From: Spirochaetia bacterium | Lineage (GTDB): Bacteria > Spirochaetota > Leptospirae > Leptospirales > Leptonemataceae | Length of the DNA: 6,654 nt | Direction of reading: 5' to 3' | Assembly (NCBI GenBank): GCA_016195395.1 | Contig: JACPZR010000424.1 | Span: forward strand, 1-6,654 | Shown: piece by piece, positions 1 to 6,026 of the stretch | Numbering within the stretch: position 1 is the first letter of the stretch | Layout of the letters: each line of letters starts with the position of its first letter | Translations under genes and position numbers: made by a program | The notes under the pieces: generated by a model | Seen by the model: only the letters and a program-made list of their open reading frames with translations | Told to the model about the DNA's origin: nothing | The model's database searches: none

Positions 1-563
1 CTCTGAACGATTACACGGACTTCTCAACCGACGTATTCAAGATCCAGTTGGATTTCAAGCGGGGCTTCAGTCCCACCGACGCCAACCTTAAACAGGTATT
101 TGCCCGGGTAAACAACGAATCGCTCTGTTATAACGTCATCACGTCCGAGGGGTCCCTTGAATACCACGGACCGGAAGACATCATCGCCCGCTTCTGCAAG
201 TTCCGCAAGAAGCACCTGGTCCGACGGTTCAAGCGGTTGTCGCTTCTGGAGCAGGAAAAGATCAGCCAGAATTCGGAACTCATCCGTTTCATCCAGGAAG
301 AGTGGAACCGCAAAGTCACAAAGATCAAGTCCAAATCAGAGTTTGAAAAGCAGTTGAAAGAGAACAAGTTCAAGCACTTTGAATGGCTGGCTGGTCTTCC
401 AGTGTACCGCATGACGTTGGAAGAGGTACGCAAGTGCCAGGAAGCGATTGTTGAAGCCAAAAAAAATCTGAAGTATTTTCAGACCCTCGTCAAACACGAC
501 AAAGACCTCACCAGTTTCATGATCGACGAAGTGACAGAACTGGCGCGTAAATGGGATTCCTGA
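1..563 (+). CDS. Type IIA DNA topoisomerase, A (cleavage/C-gate) subunit, T4 gp52-like; 5'-truncated
   Basis: The reading frame is open from base 3, so the gene starts left of the window; 186 residues and a TGA stop are visible. Internal TTG or ATG codons are not real starts. In topoisomerase IIA this subunit cuts and rejoins the gate DNA segment; its catalytic tyrosine would lie upstream, outside the window. The visible part matches the end of the breakage-reunion core. It begins with a strand-rich segment (YTDFSTDVFKIQLDFKRGF), followed by the EGSLEYHGPEDIIARF segment and a long charged helix (FRKKHLVRRFKRLSLLEQ), which is the outgoing arm of the C-gate coiled coil. After the small globular C-gate comes the returning helix, starting LPVYRMTLEEVRKCQEA. 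The protein stops about 50 residues later with no GyrA-type beta-pinwheel, as in T4 gp52 and unlike GyrA. The gene for its partner subunit follows after 12 bases, so the two are almost certainly co-transcribed. The assignment rests on recalled family patterns plus the unambiguous partner gene. Confidence 0.82.
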   Translation, partial: LNDYTDFSTDVFKIQLDFKRGFSPTDANLKQVFARVNNESLCYNVITSEGSLEYHGPEDIIARFCKFRKKHLVRRFKRLSLLEQEKISQNSELIRFIQEEWNRKVTKIKSKSEFEKQLKENKFKHFEWLAGLPVYRMTLEEVRKCQEAIVEAKKNLKYFQTLVKHDKDLTSFMIDEVTELARKWDS

Positions 564-575
564 CAGGCAACGGAT

Positions 576-845
576 ATGGGAAAAAAAGCTAAAAAGACAG
601 CACCAAAGAAACCAGCGGCGCACACGTCGGCGACCAAGGCGAAAGGCGGCGGAAGTAAGAAGGCCGCTGTAAGCGGTAAGGAGAAAGCCGTAAGCAGTAA
701 GGCGGCGGTGGGTAAGGCCACGGCGGTCGGCGGCAAGAGCGCGTCCGTCGGCGGTAAGGAGTCCGCGGTAAGTGGAAAGAGCGCGCCCACCGGAGGTAAG
801 AACGCCGTGGCGGCAGGTAAGGGCCCCGCCGAGGCAGGCGCCAAA
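576..845 (+). repeat. Degenerate Lys/Ala/Gly/Ser repeat tail at the N-terminus of the topoisomerase B subunit
   Basis: The first 90 codons encode 20 lysines, no aspartate and only three glutamates. From about residue 31 the sequence cycles through loosely repeated blocks of 7-11 residues built on (A/S)V(S/G)GK, for example [24 protein letters not shown] and [12 protein letters not shown]. The DNA is repetitive too: the 11-mer GCGGTAAGGAG occurs at 673-683 and again at 751-761. Composition resembles histone-H1-like or Hc2-like DNA-binding tails, so non-specific DNA binding is a reasonable inference. The recognisable ATPase fold starts only after this tail, and I know of no counterpart in T4 gp39. 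Confidence 0.75.
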
Positions 846-2939
846 GATCGCAAGTTCCGGAAGCTTTCGCATGTGGAGCACGTGCGTCTCCGCACGGGGA
901 TGTGGCTGGGCCAGAACTCGCTCGCATCGGTATCGCAGCACTTCTTTGTGAAGCAGAAGTCGGGCTACGTCATTGAGCACGAAGAAATGGAGATCATTCC
1001 CGCGGTGTGGAAATGTCTCGATGAAGCGTGTATGAACTGTATTGATGAGTACCGCAAAAATCAGAGCGACCCAAAGCTGAAGCCGCGCGACAAGATGAAC
1101 CTCCTTGAAGTGTCTTTGTCAGACGACAGAAAGACCGTAACCGTGAAGGACAACGGGCGCGGGATTCCGGCCGCCAACACTGAAGGTGTGTTCATGCATC
1201 TGATGTACGGTGAAAACTTCGACGACCTTGCGCAAAGCGACCACGTAGCCGGCCAGAACGGCGTGGGGATTTCGCTCGTACGTATGGTCTCCGAGTTTTT
1301 CAAAGCGGTCAGCTCCAATAACGGCGTAGAGTACACCCGTGTGTTTACTGTGGAAGAGGACTTCCGACGTCTGCTGAAAACCTTTGGCCTCTCGGCGGAG
1401 CACGCTGAGGAGATCTCTCTCTATTTTGACGAGCATGGCAATGTGGACGGCGCTCCGCATCTGACGGATGCGCAGAAAGCTAAGTGCGTTGCTCTCATGA
1501 CCAAGAATCTCATGACGGCCAAGACGCGGAAAGCAGCGGTAACGAATCACGGTTTGACAGTGGAGTTCCGGCTAAACCCGCGTTACTTCAACAAGCTCTC
1601 TGTGGAGTTCGGGCTGAAGCTCTTCCGGCAGTATCTCCAGGATCTGGCAATGACCAATCCTGGATTGACGGTCATTTTTCATCACAAGAAGAAGGCCGAG
1701 ACCTTCCTGTTCAAAAAGGGCCTGGAAGAAATCTTTGCGGAATCGGACGTTCCGTATTACCGTCTCGCGTACAAGAATCCCAAGGCTGCTTCACAAATTG
1801 ATCTCAACGCTTTTGTGGTCATCGGCCAGAACAAAACGCTTACATGGGTGAACTCCAACCATGCCCCCTTGGGCGGTTCGCCCATCGAGTACTTGGAAAA
1901 CCGCATCTGCGATGAGGTCAGAAAGAAGCCCGCCATCGCCGCTCTTGAGAAGAAGCTCAAGACAACGTCTACCAGAAACGACGTCCGGAACTGTTTTCAC
2001 ATGTACGTGGATCTGCGCGTGTTGAATCCGCGTTTCAAATCACAGGACAAGTCCTACCTGATCAACGATCTCAATGAAGAGATGCGCACGGCGGTTGACG
2101 AGAGCTTGGACAAGCTATTGAAGAAGACGGGCCTCATGGATGAGGTCAAACTCCAGATGGAGCGACGCACACAGTTGAAGGCCTTGGAGGATGCTGAGAA
2201 GGGCCTCCGGAAAGCCCGGCGTGACCAGATCCCCAAATTGATTTCGGCTACGGGTAACGCGGAAGACGGCGAAAAACTACTCTTCCTTGCGGAAGGGGAT
2301 TCGGCGATTGCGGGTCTCCGGCCGGCCCGCAACCCCAAGCTTCACGGTCTCTTTCCGCTGCGCGGCAAGCCCATGAACGTCAAGGACATGTCGCTTGCCA
2401 AGGCTCTCGCGAACGAGGAGATCAAGAACATTGTGGCCATCCTGGGCCTCCCTATGAAAGGCCATGTGAAATCCGCAAAAGAACTGAACTACCAGAAGGT
2501 CTCGATCATAACGGACGCCGACTTTGACGGCTACGCGATACGGAGCCTCCTTCTTTCCTTCTTTTATGAATACTGGCCGGAACTGTTTTCTTTGGGAGTC
2601 GTGAACATCACCACTGCCCCGCTCTATGAAGTGGAGGTGGAGGACGCAAAGAAACACAAGCAGATACTCTTCTGCATCGACGACGCGGAGTATGAACGCA
2701 TTGTGAAGTCGCTTGAAAAAAGCGGCGGCCGCTTGATCCGCAAGAAGCGGAACAAAGGCCTTGGAGAAAGCTCGATCGATGCCATGAAGTACGCGGTGAA
2801 CGAGTGTCTTTGGGAGGTCCGGATCAGCTCGCCCAAGAAATCGGGAACCATCCAGACGTTATGGTTCCACAAGGACATGGCGGAGCAGCGCCGCGAGGCG
2901 ATCTCCCAGTACACGGGCAGCGTCTACGACGACAACTGA
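576..2939 (+). CDS. Type IIA DNA topoisomerase, ATPase/TOPRIM (B) subunit, T4 gp39/gp60-like, with basic repeat tail
   Basis: 787 residues, ATG start, TGA stop. It is the ATP-driven clamp and TOPRIM metal-binding half of a type IIA topoisomerase. Residues 1-92 form a Lys/Ala/Gly/Ser-rich tail (see separate entry). The GHKL ATPase starts near residue 97 with [17 protein letters not shown]. Its N-box is [10 protein letters not shown], with E150, N154 and D157 in the usual positions; the G1 box is DNGRGIP (192-198) and the G2 box GQNGVG (226-231). The Asn in the G2 box is the T4/eukaryotic form, where gyrase has GLHGVG. The transducer carries NPRFKSQDK (484-492), a QDK variant of the conserved QTK loop. 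TOPRIM residues are EGDSA (573-577), [10 protein letters not shown] (593-602) and DADFD (647-651); KGLGE (727-731) follows. The segment [10 protein letters not shown] and the [16 protein letters not shown] stretch resemble T4 gp39. T4 itself splits this protein between genes 39 and 60; here it is one frame. No strong Shine-Dalgarno precedes the ATG, so translation is probably coupled to the A subunit. A highly diverged ParE/GyrB-2 is the alternative. Confidence 0.9.
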   Translation: MGKKAKKTAPKKPAAHTSATKAKGGGSKKAAVSGKEKAVSSKAAVGKATAVGGKSASVGGKESAVSGKSAPTGGKNAVAAGKGPAEAGAKDRKFRKLSHVEHVRLRTGMWLGQNSLASVSQHFFVKQKSGYVIEHEEMEIIPAVWKCLDEACMNCIDEYRKNQSDPKLKPRDKMNLLEVSLSDDRKTVTVKDNGRGIPAANTEGVFMHLMYGENFDDLAQSDHVAGQNGVGISLVRMVSEFFKAVSSNNGVEYTRVFTVEEDFRRLLKTFGLSAEHAEEISLYFDEHGNVDGAPHLTDAQKAKCVALMTKNLMTAKTRKAAVTNHGLTVEFRLNPRYFNKLSVEFGLKLFRQYLQDLAMTNPGLTVIFHHKKKAETFLFKKGLEEIFAESDVPYYRLAYKNPKAASQIDLNAFVVIGQNKTLTWVNSNHAPLGGSPIEYLENRICDEVRKKPAIAALEKKLKTTSTRNDVRNCFHMYVDLRVLNPRFKSQDKSYLINDLNEEMRTAVDESLDKLLKKTGLMDEVKLQMERRTQLKALEDAEKGLRKARRDQIPKLISATGNAEDGEKLLFLAEGDSAIAGLRPARNPKLHGLFPLRGKPMNVKDMSLAKALANEEIKNIVAILGLPMKGHVKSAKELNYQKVSIITDADFDGYAIRSLLLSFFYEYWPELFSLGVVNITTAPLYEVEVEDAKKHKQILFCIDDAEYERIVKSLEKSGGRLIRKKRNKGLGESSIDAMKYAVNECLWEVRISSPKKSGTIQTLWFHKDMAEQRREAISQYTGSVYDDN

Positions 2940-2987
2940 TCCGCAAGGCCCGGCGCTGGAAGCGGGCAGGGGACCGTCCAAATCCGC

Positions 2988-3017
2988 TTGACAAAAACGA
3001 TGACAGCCGCGTACACT
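2988..3017 (+). promoter_or_regulatory. Sigma-70-type promoter for the ABC-F gene
   Basis: There is a perfect -35 (TTGACA, 2988-2993) and a -10-like TACACT (3012-3017, four of six consensus bases including the key A at position 2 and T at position 6), with an 18-base spacer. The predicted transcription start is near 3024, giving a leader of about 70 bases before the ATG at 3094. It lies downstream of the topoisomerase stop and faces the ABC-F gene, so that gene has its own promoter. Confidence 0.65.
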
Positions 3018-3028
3018 GGACGCGGCTG
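3004..3028. repeat. Perfect 9-bp inverted repeat spanning the -10 region
   Basis: The arms CAGCCGCGT (3004-3012) and ACGCGGCTG (3020-3028) are exact reverse complements around a 7-base spacer (ACACTGG). The spacer contains most of the proposed -10, so a dimeric repressor bound here would block the promoter. In RNA reading through from the topoisomerase genes the same bases would form a stable hairpin, so a terminator role is the alternative. The T-content after the right arm is low, which argues mildly against a classical terminator. Confidence 0.55.
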
Positions 3029-3037
3029 GTTTCAGCC
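3024..3037 (+). promoter_or_regulatory. Small hairpin at the predicted 5' end of the ABC-F leader RNA
   Basis: GGCTG (3024-3028) and CAGCC (3033-3037) pair around a GTTT loop. The hairpin would sit at the extreme 5' end of a transcript begun near 3024. Its left arm is also the end of the right arm of the larger inverted repeat at 3004-3028, so the two structures exclude one another. The larger can form only in read-through RNA, the smaller in RNA from the local promoter. Confidence 0.4.
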
Positions 3038-3041
3038 TCTT

Positions 3042-3053
3042 ATGCGTCTCTAA
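3042..3053 (+). CDS. Possible three-codon leader ORF (Met-Arg-Leu-stop) ahead of the ABC-F gene
   Basis: ATG CGT CTC TAA lies in the ABC-F leader, about 18 bases after the predicted transcript start. There is no clear Shine-Dalgarno before it, and an ATG followed quickly by a stop is common by chance. It is listed because of its position: its stop codon overlaps the left arm of the hairpin that hides the ABC-F ribosome site. Very short leader peptides, including Met-Arg-Leu-Arg from ermDL, are known to stall ribosomes in the presence of macrolides. Translation of this one is unproven. Confidence 0.3.
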   Translation: MRL

Positions 3054-3089
3054 CCTCTCATCAACTGTTCCGTCCCACTTCGAGAGGTT
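3052..3089 (+). promoter_or_regulatory. Hairpin sequestering the ABC-F Shine-Dalgarno (candidate translational attenuator)
   Basis: AACCTCTC (3052-3059) is the exact reverse complement of GAGAGGTT (3082-3089), with a 22-base loop. The right arm contains the whole ribosome-binding site (GAGAGG, 3082-3087; six bases before the ATG at 3094). If folded, it would shut off translation of the ABC-F protein. A second CCTCT at 3036-3040 could also pair with AGAGG, giving an alternative partner. A ribosome paused on the upstream mini-ORF would cover the left arm and open the site. Confidence 0.5.
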
Positions 3090-3093
3090 CCCT

Positions 3094-4497
3094 ATGTTTC
3101 ATTTTTCAGGCTTGGCCGCGCCCAGCGGCGTATTCACAGACCTTTCCGTGTCCGTCTCTGCCGGTCAGGTTGTCTGTATCACCGGTCCCAACGGCTCCGG
3201 AAAAACAACGTTACTCACGCTGATCGCCGAGAGAACCGGCGGGAGGCATGGCGCCTTCCCGCCCGGAGCGGGCTTTCTTCCCCAGTGCGACGCACGCATT
3301 CTGTCGGAGACATTTGGTATGAGTCCCGGTCAGGTGCAGCGTCAGGCCTTGACATCGCTCTTTCACGAGGCGGCCGGCGGTTCTCTCCTCCTGCTCGATG
3401 AACCGAGCAACCATCTGGATGCGGAAGCCTTTGTGTTCCTCCACCGTTGTATCCGGGCTCACTGCGGGCCCATGCTGGTTGTGACGCATGACGTGCGGCT
3501 CCTTGCCATCGCCGACCGGATTCTGCATCTGGAGGCCGGGAAGCTCTGGGACTACGGGGGAGGGTATGATCTCTACGTAGAGCAGCGGGGGCGGGAGGCG
3601 GCTGCGAGGGCCGGCGACGCGGTCCGCGCGCAGGGTCTGGTTAAGAGCGCACGCAGGGAGCTTCACAAAAACCTGGCATCGCAGAGGAAAAGAAGAAACC
3701 AGGCGGAACGGGAGAACAAGACGCAGAGAAATCCAAAAGCCCTGGTCAATTTCCAGAGAAACCGGGCAGATCGGACAGAGGCGCGCTTCCAGCGTGTGCA
3801 TCAGCGCATCGTGCAGAAGAACATTGAGTCGGAGAAACGGGCGCGCGATGCTGCGCTTCCCCGCGGCGTGGCGTTCAAGCTGGCTCTACCTGAAGACAAA
3901 CGGCCGGGAGGCGCCGTGTATGTTTCCGGCCTCAATCGACATGTGCACGGCCATTGGCTCTGGGACCGCGACCTTTCGTTCACGGTTGCGGGCGGGGGGA
4001 GGCTCGCCGTGACCGGTCCCAATGGAGCCGGGAAAAGCACTCTCTTTCGGATGCTTGCGGGGCTGTCTGGCGTGGACCACGGCCGAATCACGGTTGGACG
4101 TGTTGTGCTTCTGGATCAGCGCTTGAGTATTCTCGATACGGTGCAGACGCCGCTGGAACTCATAATGGGCTTGGAGCAGATGCGGGAGGGCCGGGCGCGG
4201 ACGATCCTTGCAGGGATCGGCTTTCAGGCCGAGCGCGTATTTCTACCTCTGTCGCGCGCAAGCGGCGGCGAAAGAATGCGCTTGTCTATTGCCTTTGCCC
4301 TTTTAGGCGGGGCAGCGACTCTGGTCCTCGATGAGCCCACGAACGATCTGGACGAGGAAGCGCGCCGGGAAGTGGTGGAGATCGTGAGCAACATGCCGGC
4401 TACAGTAATTGTGGCCACGCATGACCACTTGTTTCTAGAGGAGGCGGGAATCACGGACGTGATCCGCCTCTCTTTGAAATCCGGGACAGAGGTGTGA
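3094..4497 (+). CDS. ABC-F family ATPase with compact first ABC domain
   Basis: 467 residues, ATG preceded by GAGAGG at six bases, TGA stop. There are two ABC ATPase domains on one chain and no membrane segment, the mark of ABC-F proteins, which act on the ribosome in translation or antibiotic protection. ABC1 has Walker A GPNGSGKT (31-38), Q-loop Q64, an altered signature MSPGQ (76-80), Walker B LLLLDEP with D102/E103, and switch H132. ABC2 has Walker A GPNGAGKS (308-315), Q342, signature ASGGE (389-393), Walker B with D413/E414, and H443. Both catalytic glutamates are present. The linker (about 160-255) begins YGGGYDLYVEQR and is very rich in Arg/Lys, as expected of the P-site-tRNA-interaction region. 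Only 11 residues separate the Q-loop from the signature in ABC1, far fewer than usual, so its helical subdomain is missing. That also explains a total shorter than most ABC-F proteins. The exact role (resistance or housekeeping) cannot be told. It converges on rho with 10 bases between stop codons. Confidence 0.88.
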   Translation: MFHFSGLAAPSGVFTDLSVSVSAGQVVCITGPNGSGKTTLLTLIAERTGGRHGAFPPGAGFLPQCDARILSETFGMSPGQVQRQALTSLFHEAAGGSLLLLDEPSNHLDAEAFVFLHRCIRAHCGPMLVVTHDVRLLAIADRILHLEAGKLWDYGGGYDLYVEQRGREAAARAGDAVRAQGLVKSARRELHKNLASQRKRRNQAERENKTQRNPKALVNFQRNRADRTEARFQRVHQRIVQKNIESEKRARDAALPRGVAFKLALPEDKRPGGAVYVSGLNRHVHGHWLWDRDLSFTVAGGGRLAVTGPNGAGKSTLFRMLAGLSGVDHGRITVGRVVLLDQRLSILDTVQTPLELIMGLEQMREGRARTILAGIGFQAERVFLPLSRASGGERMRLSIAFALLGGAATLVLDEPTNDLDEEARREVVEIVSNMPATVIVATHDHLFLEEAGITDVIRLSLKSGTEV

Positions 4498-4527
4498 ACG
4501 TTACCCGTCAGAGCGACGGGACGTTCA
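4495..4527. terminator. Shared hairpin at the convergent ends of the ABC-F gene and rho
   Basis: The left arm TGAACGT plus CCCGTC (4495-4501 and 4504-4509, separated by a TA bulge) pairs fully with GACGGG plus ACGTTCA (4515-4527) around a five-base loop: 13 bp in all. The hairpin contains both stop codons (ABC-F TGA 4495-4497; rho stop 4508-4510 on the minus strand) and the last codons of rho. Neither strand has a T-tract after the stem, so it is not a textbook intrinsic terminator. Bidirectional termination or 3'-end protection are both plausible. Confidence 0.55.
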
Positions 4528-5791
4528 TACTGCCCAAAAAGTCCTCGTTGGTTTTGGTGGCGCGCATTTTTTCCACCAGAAGTTCCATTGCCTCCGTGGT
4601 GCCCATAGGGGAGAGCACCTTACGGAGAACAAACACCTTGTTCAGCACGCCGCTGTCCAAGAGCAGTTCCTTGGCCGCGCCAAAGAAGCGTTTGGGTTTA
4701 TGAAGAGCATTGGAGTCCACGCCGCCGGAGAGAATCTTGCCGGATGTGGGAACCACCTGATTGTACGCGCGGGCCAGACGTGTGATCGAGTCCAGAAGGA
4801 TCACAACATCACGGCCGTGCTCCACCTGACGCTTGGCTTTTTCAATCACCATCTCCGCCACTTGGACGTGGCGGGAAGCAGGTTCGTCAAATGTTGAACT
4901 GACCACTTCGCCCTTCACGTTCCGCGCCATATCTGTTACTTCTTCAGGACGTTCGTCGATCAGAAGGACAATCAACGTTACTTCCGGATGGTTGGCGGTA
5001 ATGGCATTGGCAATGTTCTGCATGAGGATCGTTTTACCGGTCCGCGGAGGCGCCACAATGAGACCGCGCTGGCCTTTGCCGATGGGGCACATAAGATCGA
5101 TGATGCGGGTGTCCAGCTGCGTGGGATGCCATTCCATGCGCAGTCGTTCCTGCGGGTAGAGCGGAGTCAGGTTGTCGAAAAGAATGCGTCGGTGTGCCTG
5201 TTCGGGTGTCTCTCCGTTGACGGTGTCAACGCGGAGCATCGCAAAGAACCGCTCCGACTCTTTGGGCGGGCGGATCTGTCCGGTGATGGTGTCGCCGGTG
5301 CGCAGTCCAAACAGTCTGATCTGCTAGGGAGAGACGTAGATATCGTCGGGACCGGGGAGATAACTGTAGTCCGCGCTTCGAAGAAAGCCGTAGCCTTCCT
5401 GAAGGCGTTCCAGCGTTCCGGAGGCCGAGACCTGTCCGTTACGCGCTGCCTGTTGCTGTAGAAGAGCAAAGATCAGGTTCTGCTTGCGCTGGCCCGTGTT
5501 GTTTTCAACACCCATCTTCTCGGCCAGCTCCATCAACTCTTCAATGGGCTTGCGTTTCAGTTCAGTGAGATCGATGGGATCAGGGATGGGGCCCGTATAC
5601 GCTGCTGGTTTTGGATGACGCCGGTGACGGCCGTTTTCGCTTTCTTCAATGCCGGCTTCGCCGTCTGATGCGGCGCCGTCTGCGCCTTCTGAGTAGCTGG
5701 ACTCTTGACCCATGTAGGGATCGTCTGTCATCGTATCGCGGATGGATGGTTGTCTGCGTGAACGTTCACGTGAACCTCTTCTGAGGGGCAT
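4508..5791 (-). pseudogene. rho: Transcription termination factor Rho, interrupted by amber codon and internal deletion
   Basis: Rho is the hexameric RNA helicase that ends transcription. The frame starts at an ATG (5789-5791) with AGGAG six bases upstream and would give 427 residues if the amber codon were read. Residues 1-70 are a charged, low-complexity extension. Then come the Rho_N helical domain (about 73-116) and the RNA-binding cold-shock-like domain (about 120-190), with GYGFLRS and LPGPDDIYVSP. A TAG at 5324-5326 replaces the residue between VSP and QIRLF, normally Ser, and the frame continues cleanly on both sides. The ATPase domain has Walker A APPRTGKT (full-length 247-254), Walker B VVILLD and the Q-loop [19 protein letters not shown]. 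At 4664-4675 the chain jumps from FFGAAK to ELLLD. Canonical Rho has about 60 residues between these points, carrying the R-loop, the EEFKGTGN segment and the arginine finger. The C-terminal part ([17 protein letters not shown]) is intact. Both lesions should abolish termination activity. A nonfunctional gene, a suppressed or repurposed protein, or an assembly artefact are the options. Confidence 0.85.
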
Positions 5792-5810
5792 GCAAATCTC
5801 CTGATTATCT

Positions 5811-5865
5811 TAAATGGGTGGGTTTTGTTGGATTTCTTGGTTTCGGTTGGTGAGCTGGTTAATGA
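5811..5865 (-). promoter_or_regulatory. C-rich, G-poor leader segment before rho (rut-like)
   Basis: On the minus (transcribed) strand this 55-base stretch has 20 C and only 3 G, and it includes runs such as CCAACAAAACCCACCC. High C with low G and little structure is the hallmark of Rho-utilisation sites. In E. coli rho is known to limit its own expression through Rho-dependent attenuation in its leader. The site type is inferred from composition only. Confidence 0.4.
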
Positions 5866-5901
5866 GGCCGGCTCTTGACACCGTGTTGTTGGGGCACATC
5901 G

Positions 5902-5922
5902 CTGTTTCAGTGCATTAAACAG
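5902..5922. repeat. Inverted repeat in the rho leader
   Basis: CTGTTT (5902-5907) and AAACAG (5917-5922) are perfect reverse complements around a 9-base spacer, and CAGTG occurs twice as a direct repeat (5908-5912 and 5920-5924). It could be a small leader hairpin or a protein site; no T-tract follows on either strand. Chance occurrence is possible. Confidence 0.3.
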
Positions 5923-5997
5923 TGACTACAAGGATGGCTTCATTCGGCTGATACCCGAAGGCCCTTATGAAGAACAGAGTTCCTTGAGGGCAAAACA

Positions 5998-6026
5998 AGT
6001 AAGTTTGCCTGGTTGAATTGTGTCAA
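5998..6026 (-). promoter_or_regulatory. Candidate promoter for rho
   Basis: Read on the minus strand, there is a perfect -35 TTGACA (6021-6026), preceded by a T-rich run that could act as an UP-like element. Seventeen bases further is a weak -10-like CTTACT (5998-6003, three of six matches). The transcript would start near 5990, giving rho a leader of about 200 bases. A long leader is in keeping with known rho autoregulation, but the poor -10 keeps confidence low. Confidence 0.4.

Larger units (their letters stand above)
2940..3093. other. Signal-dense gap between the topoisomerase operon and the ABC-F gene
   Basis: No protein gene fits here apart from a three-codon ORF. Near the left end a GC-only inverted repeat (GCCCG 2948-2952, CGGGC 2963-2967, 10-base loop) could slow or end topoisomerase transcription, but it has no T-tract and is a weak terminator candidate. 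The rest holds the ABC-F promoter, an inverted repeat over its -10, a 5' hairpin, the mini-ORF and a Shine-Dalgarno-sequestering hairpin, each listed separately. Confidence 0.6.

Noticed and set aside
336..980. 214-codon open frame on the minus strand across the topoisomerase gene junction
   Set aside because: It lies opposite two well-supported genes, is low in complexity over the Lys/Ala repeat tail, and shows no family motif; it is a shadow of the GC-rich repeats.
3485..3560. Possible membrane-transporter role for the ABC protein
   Set aside because: Two ABC domains sit on one chain with an ABC-F-type linker, with no membrane helices and no neighbouring permease gene.
5324..5326. Genome-wide recoding of TAG as a sense codon
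   Set aside because: The M23 peptidase ends with TAG exactly where the family normally ends, so TAG most likely still means stop; one amber codon in rho is better explained by mutation.
5875..5903. Plus-strand TTGACA at 5875-5880 as a promoter pointing away from rho
   Set aside because: No -10-like hexamer lies 16-18 bases downstream and no gene follows on that strand.
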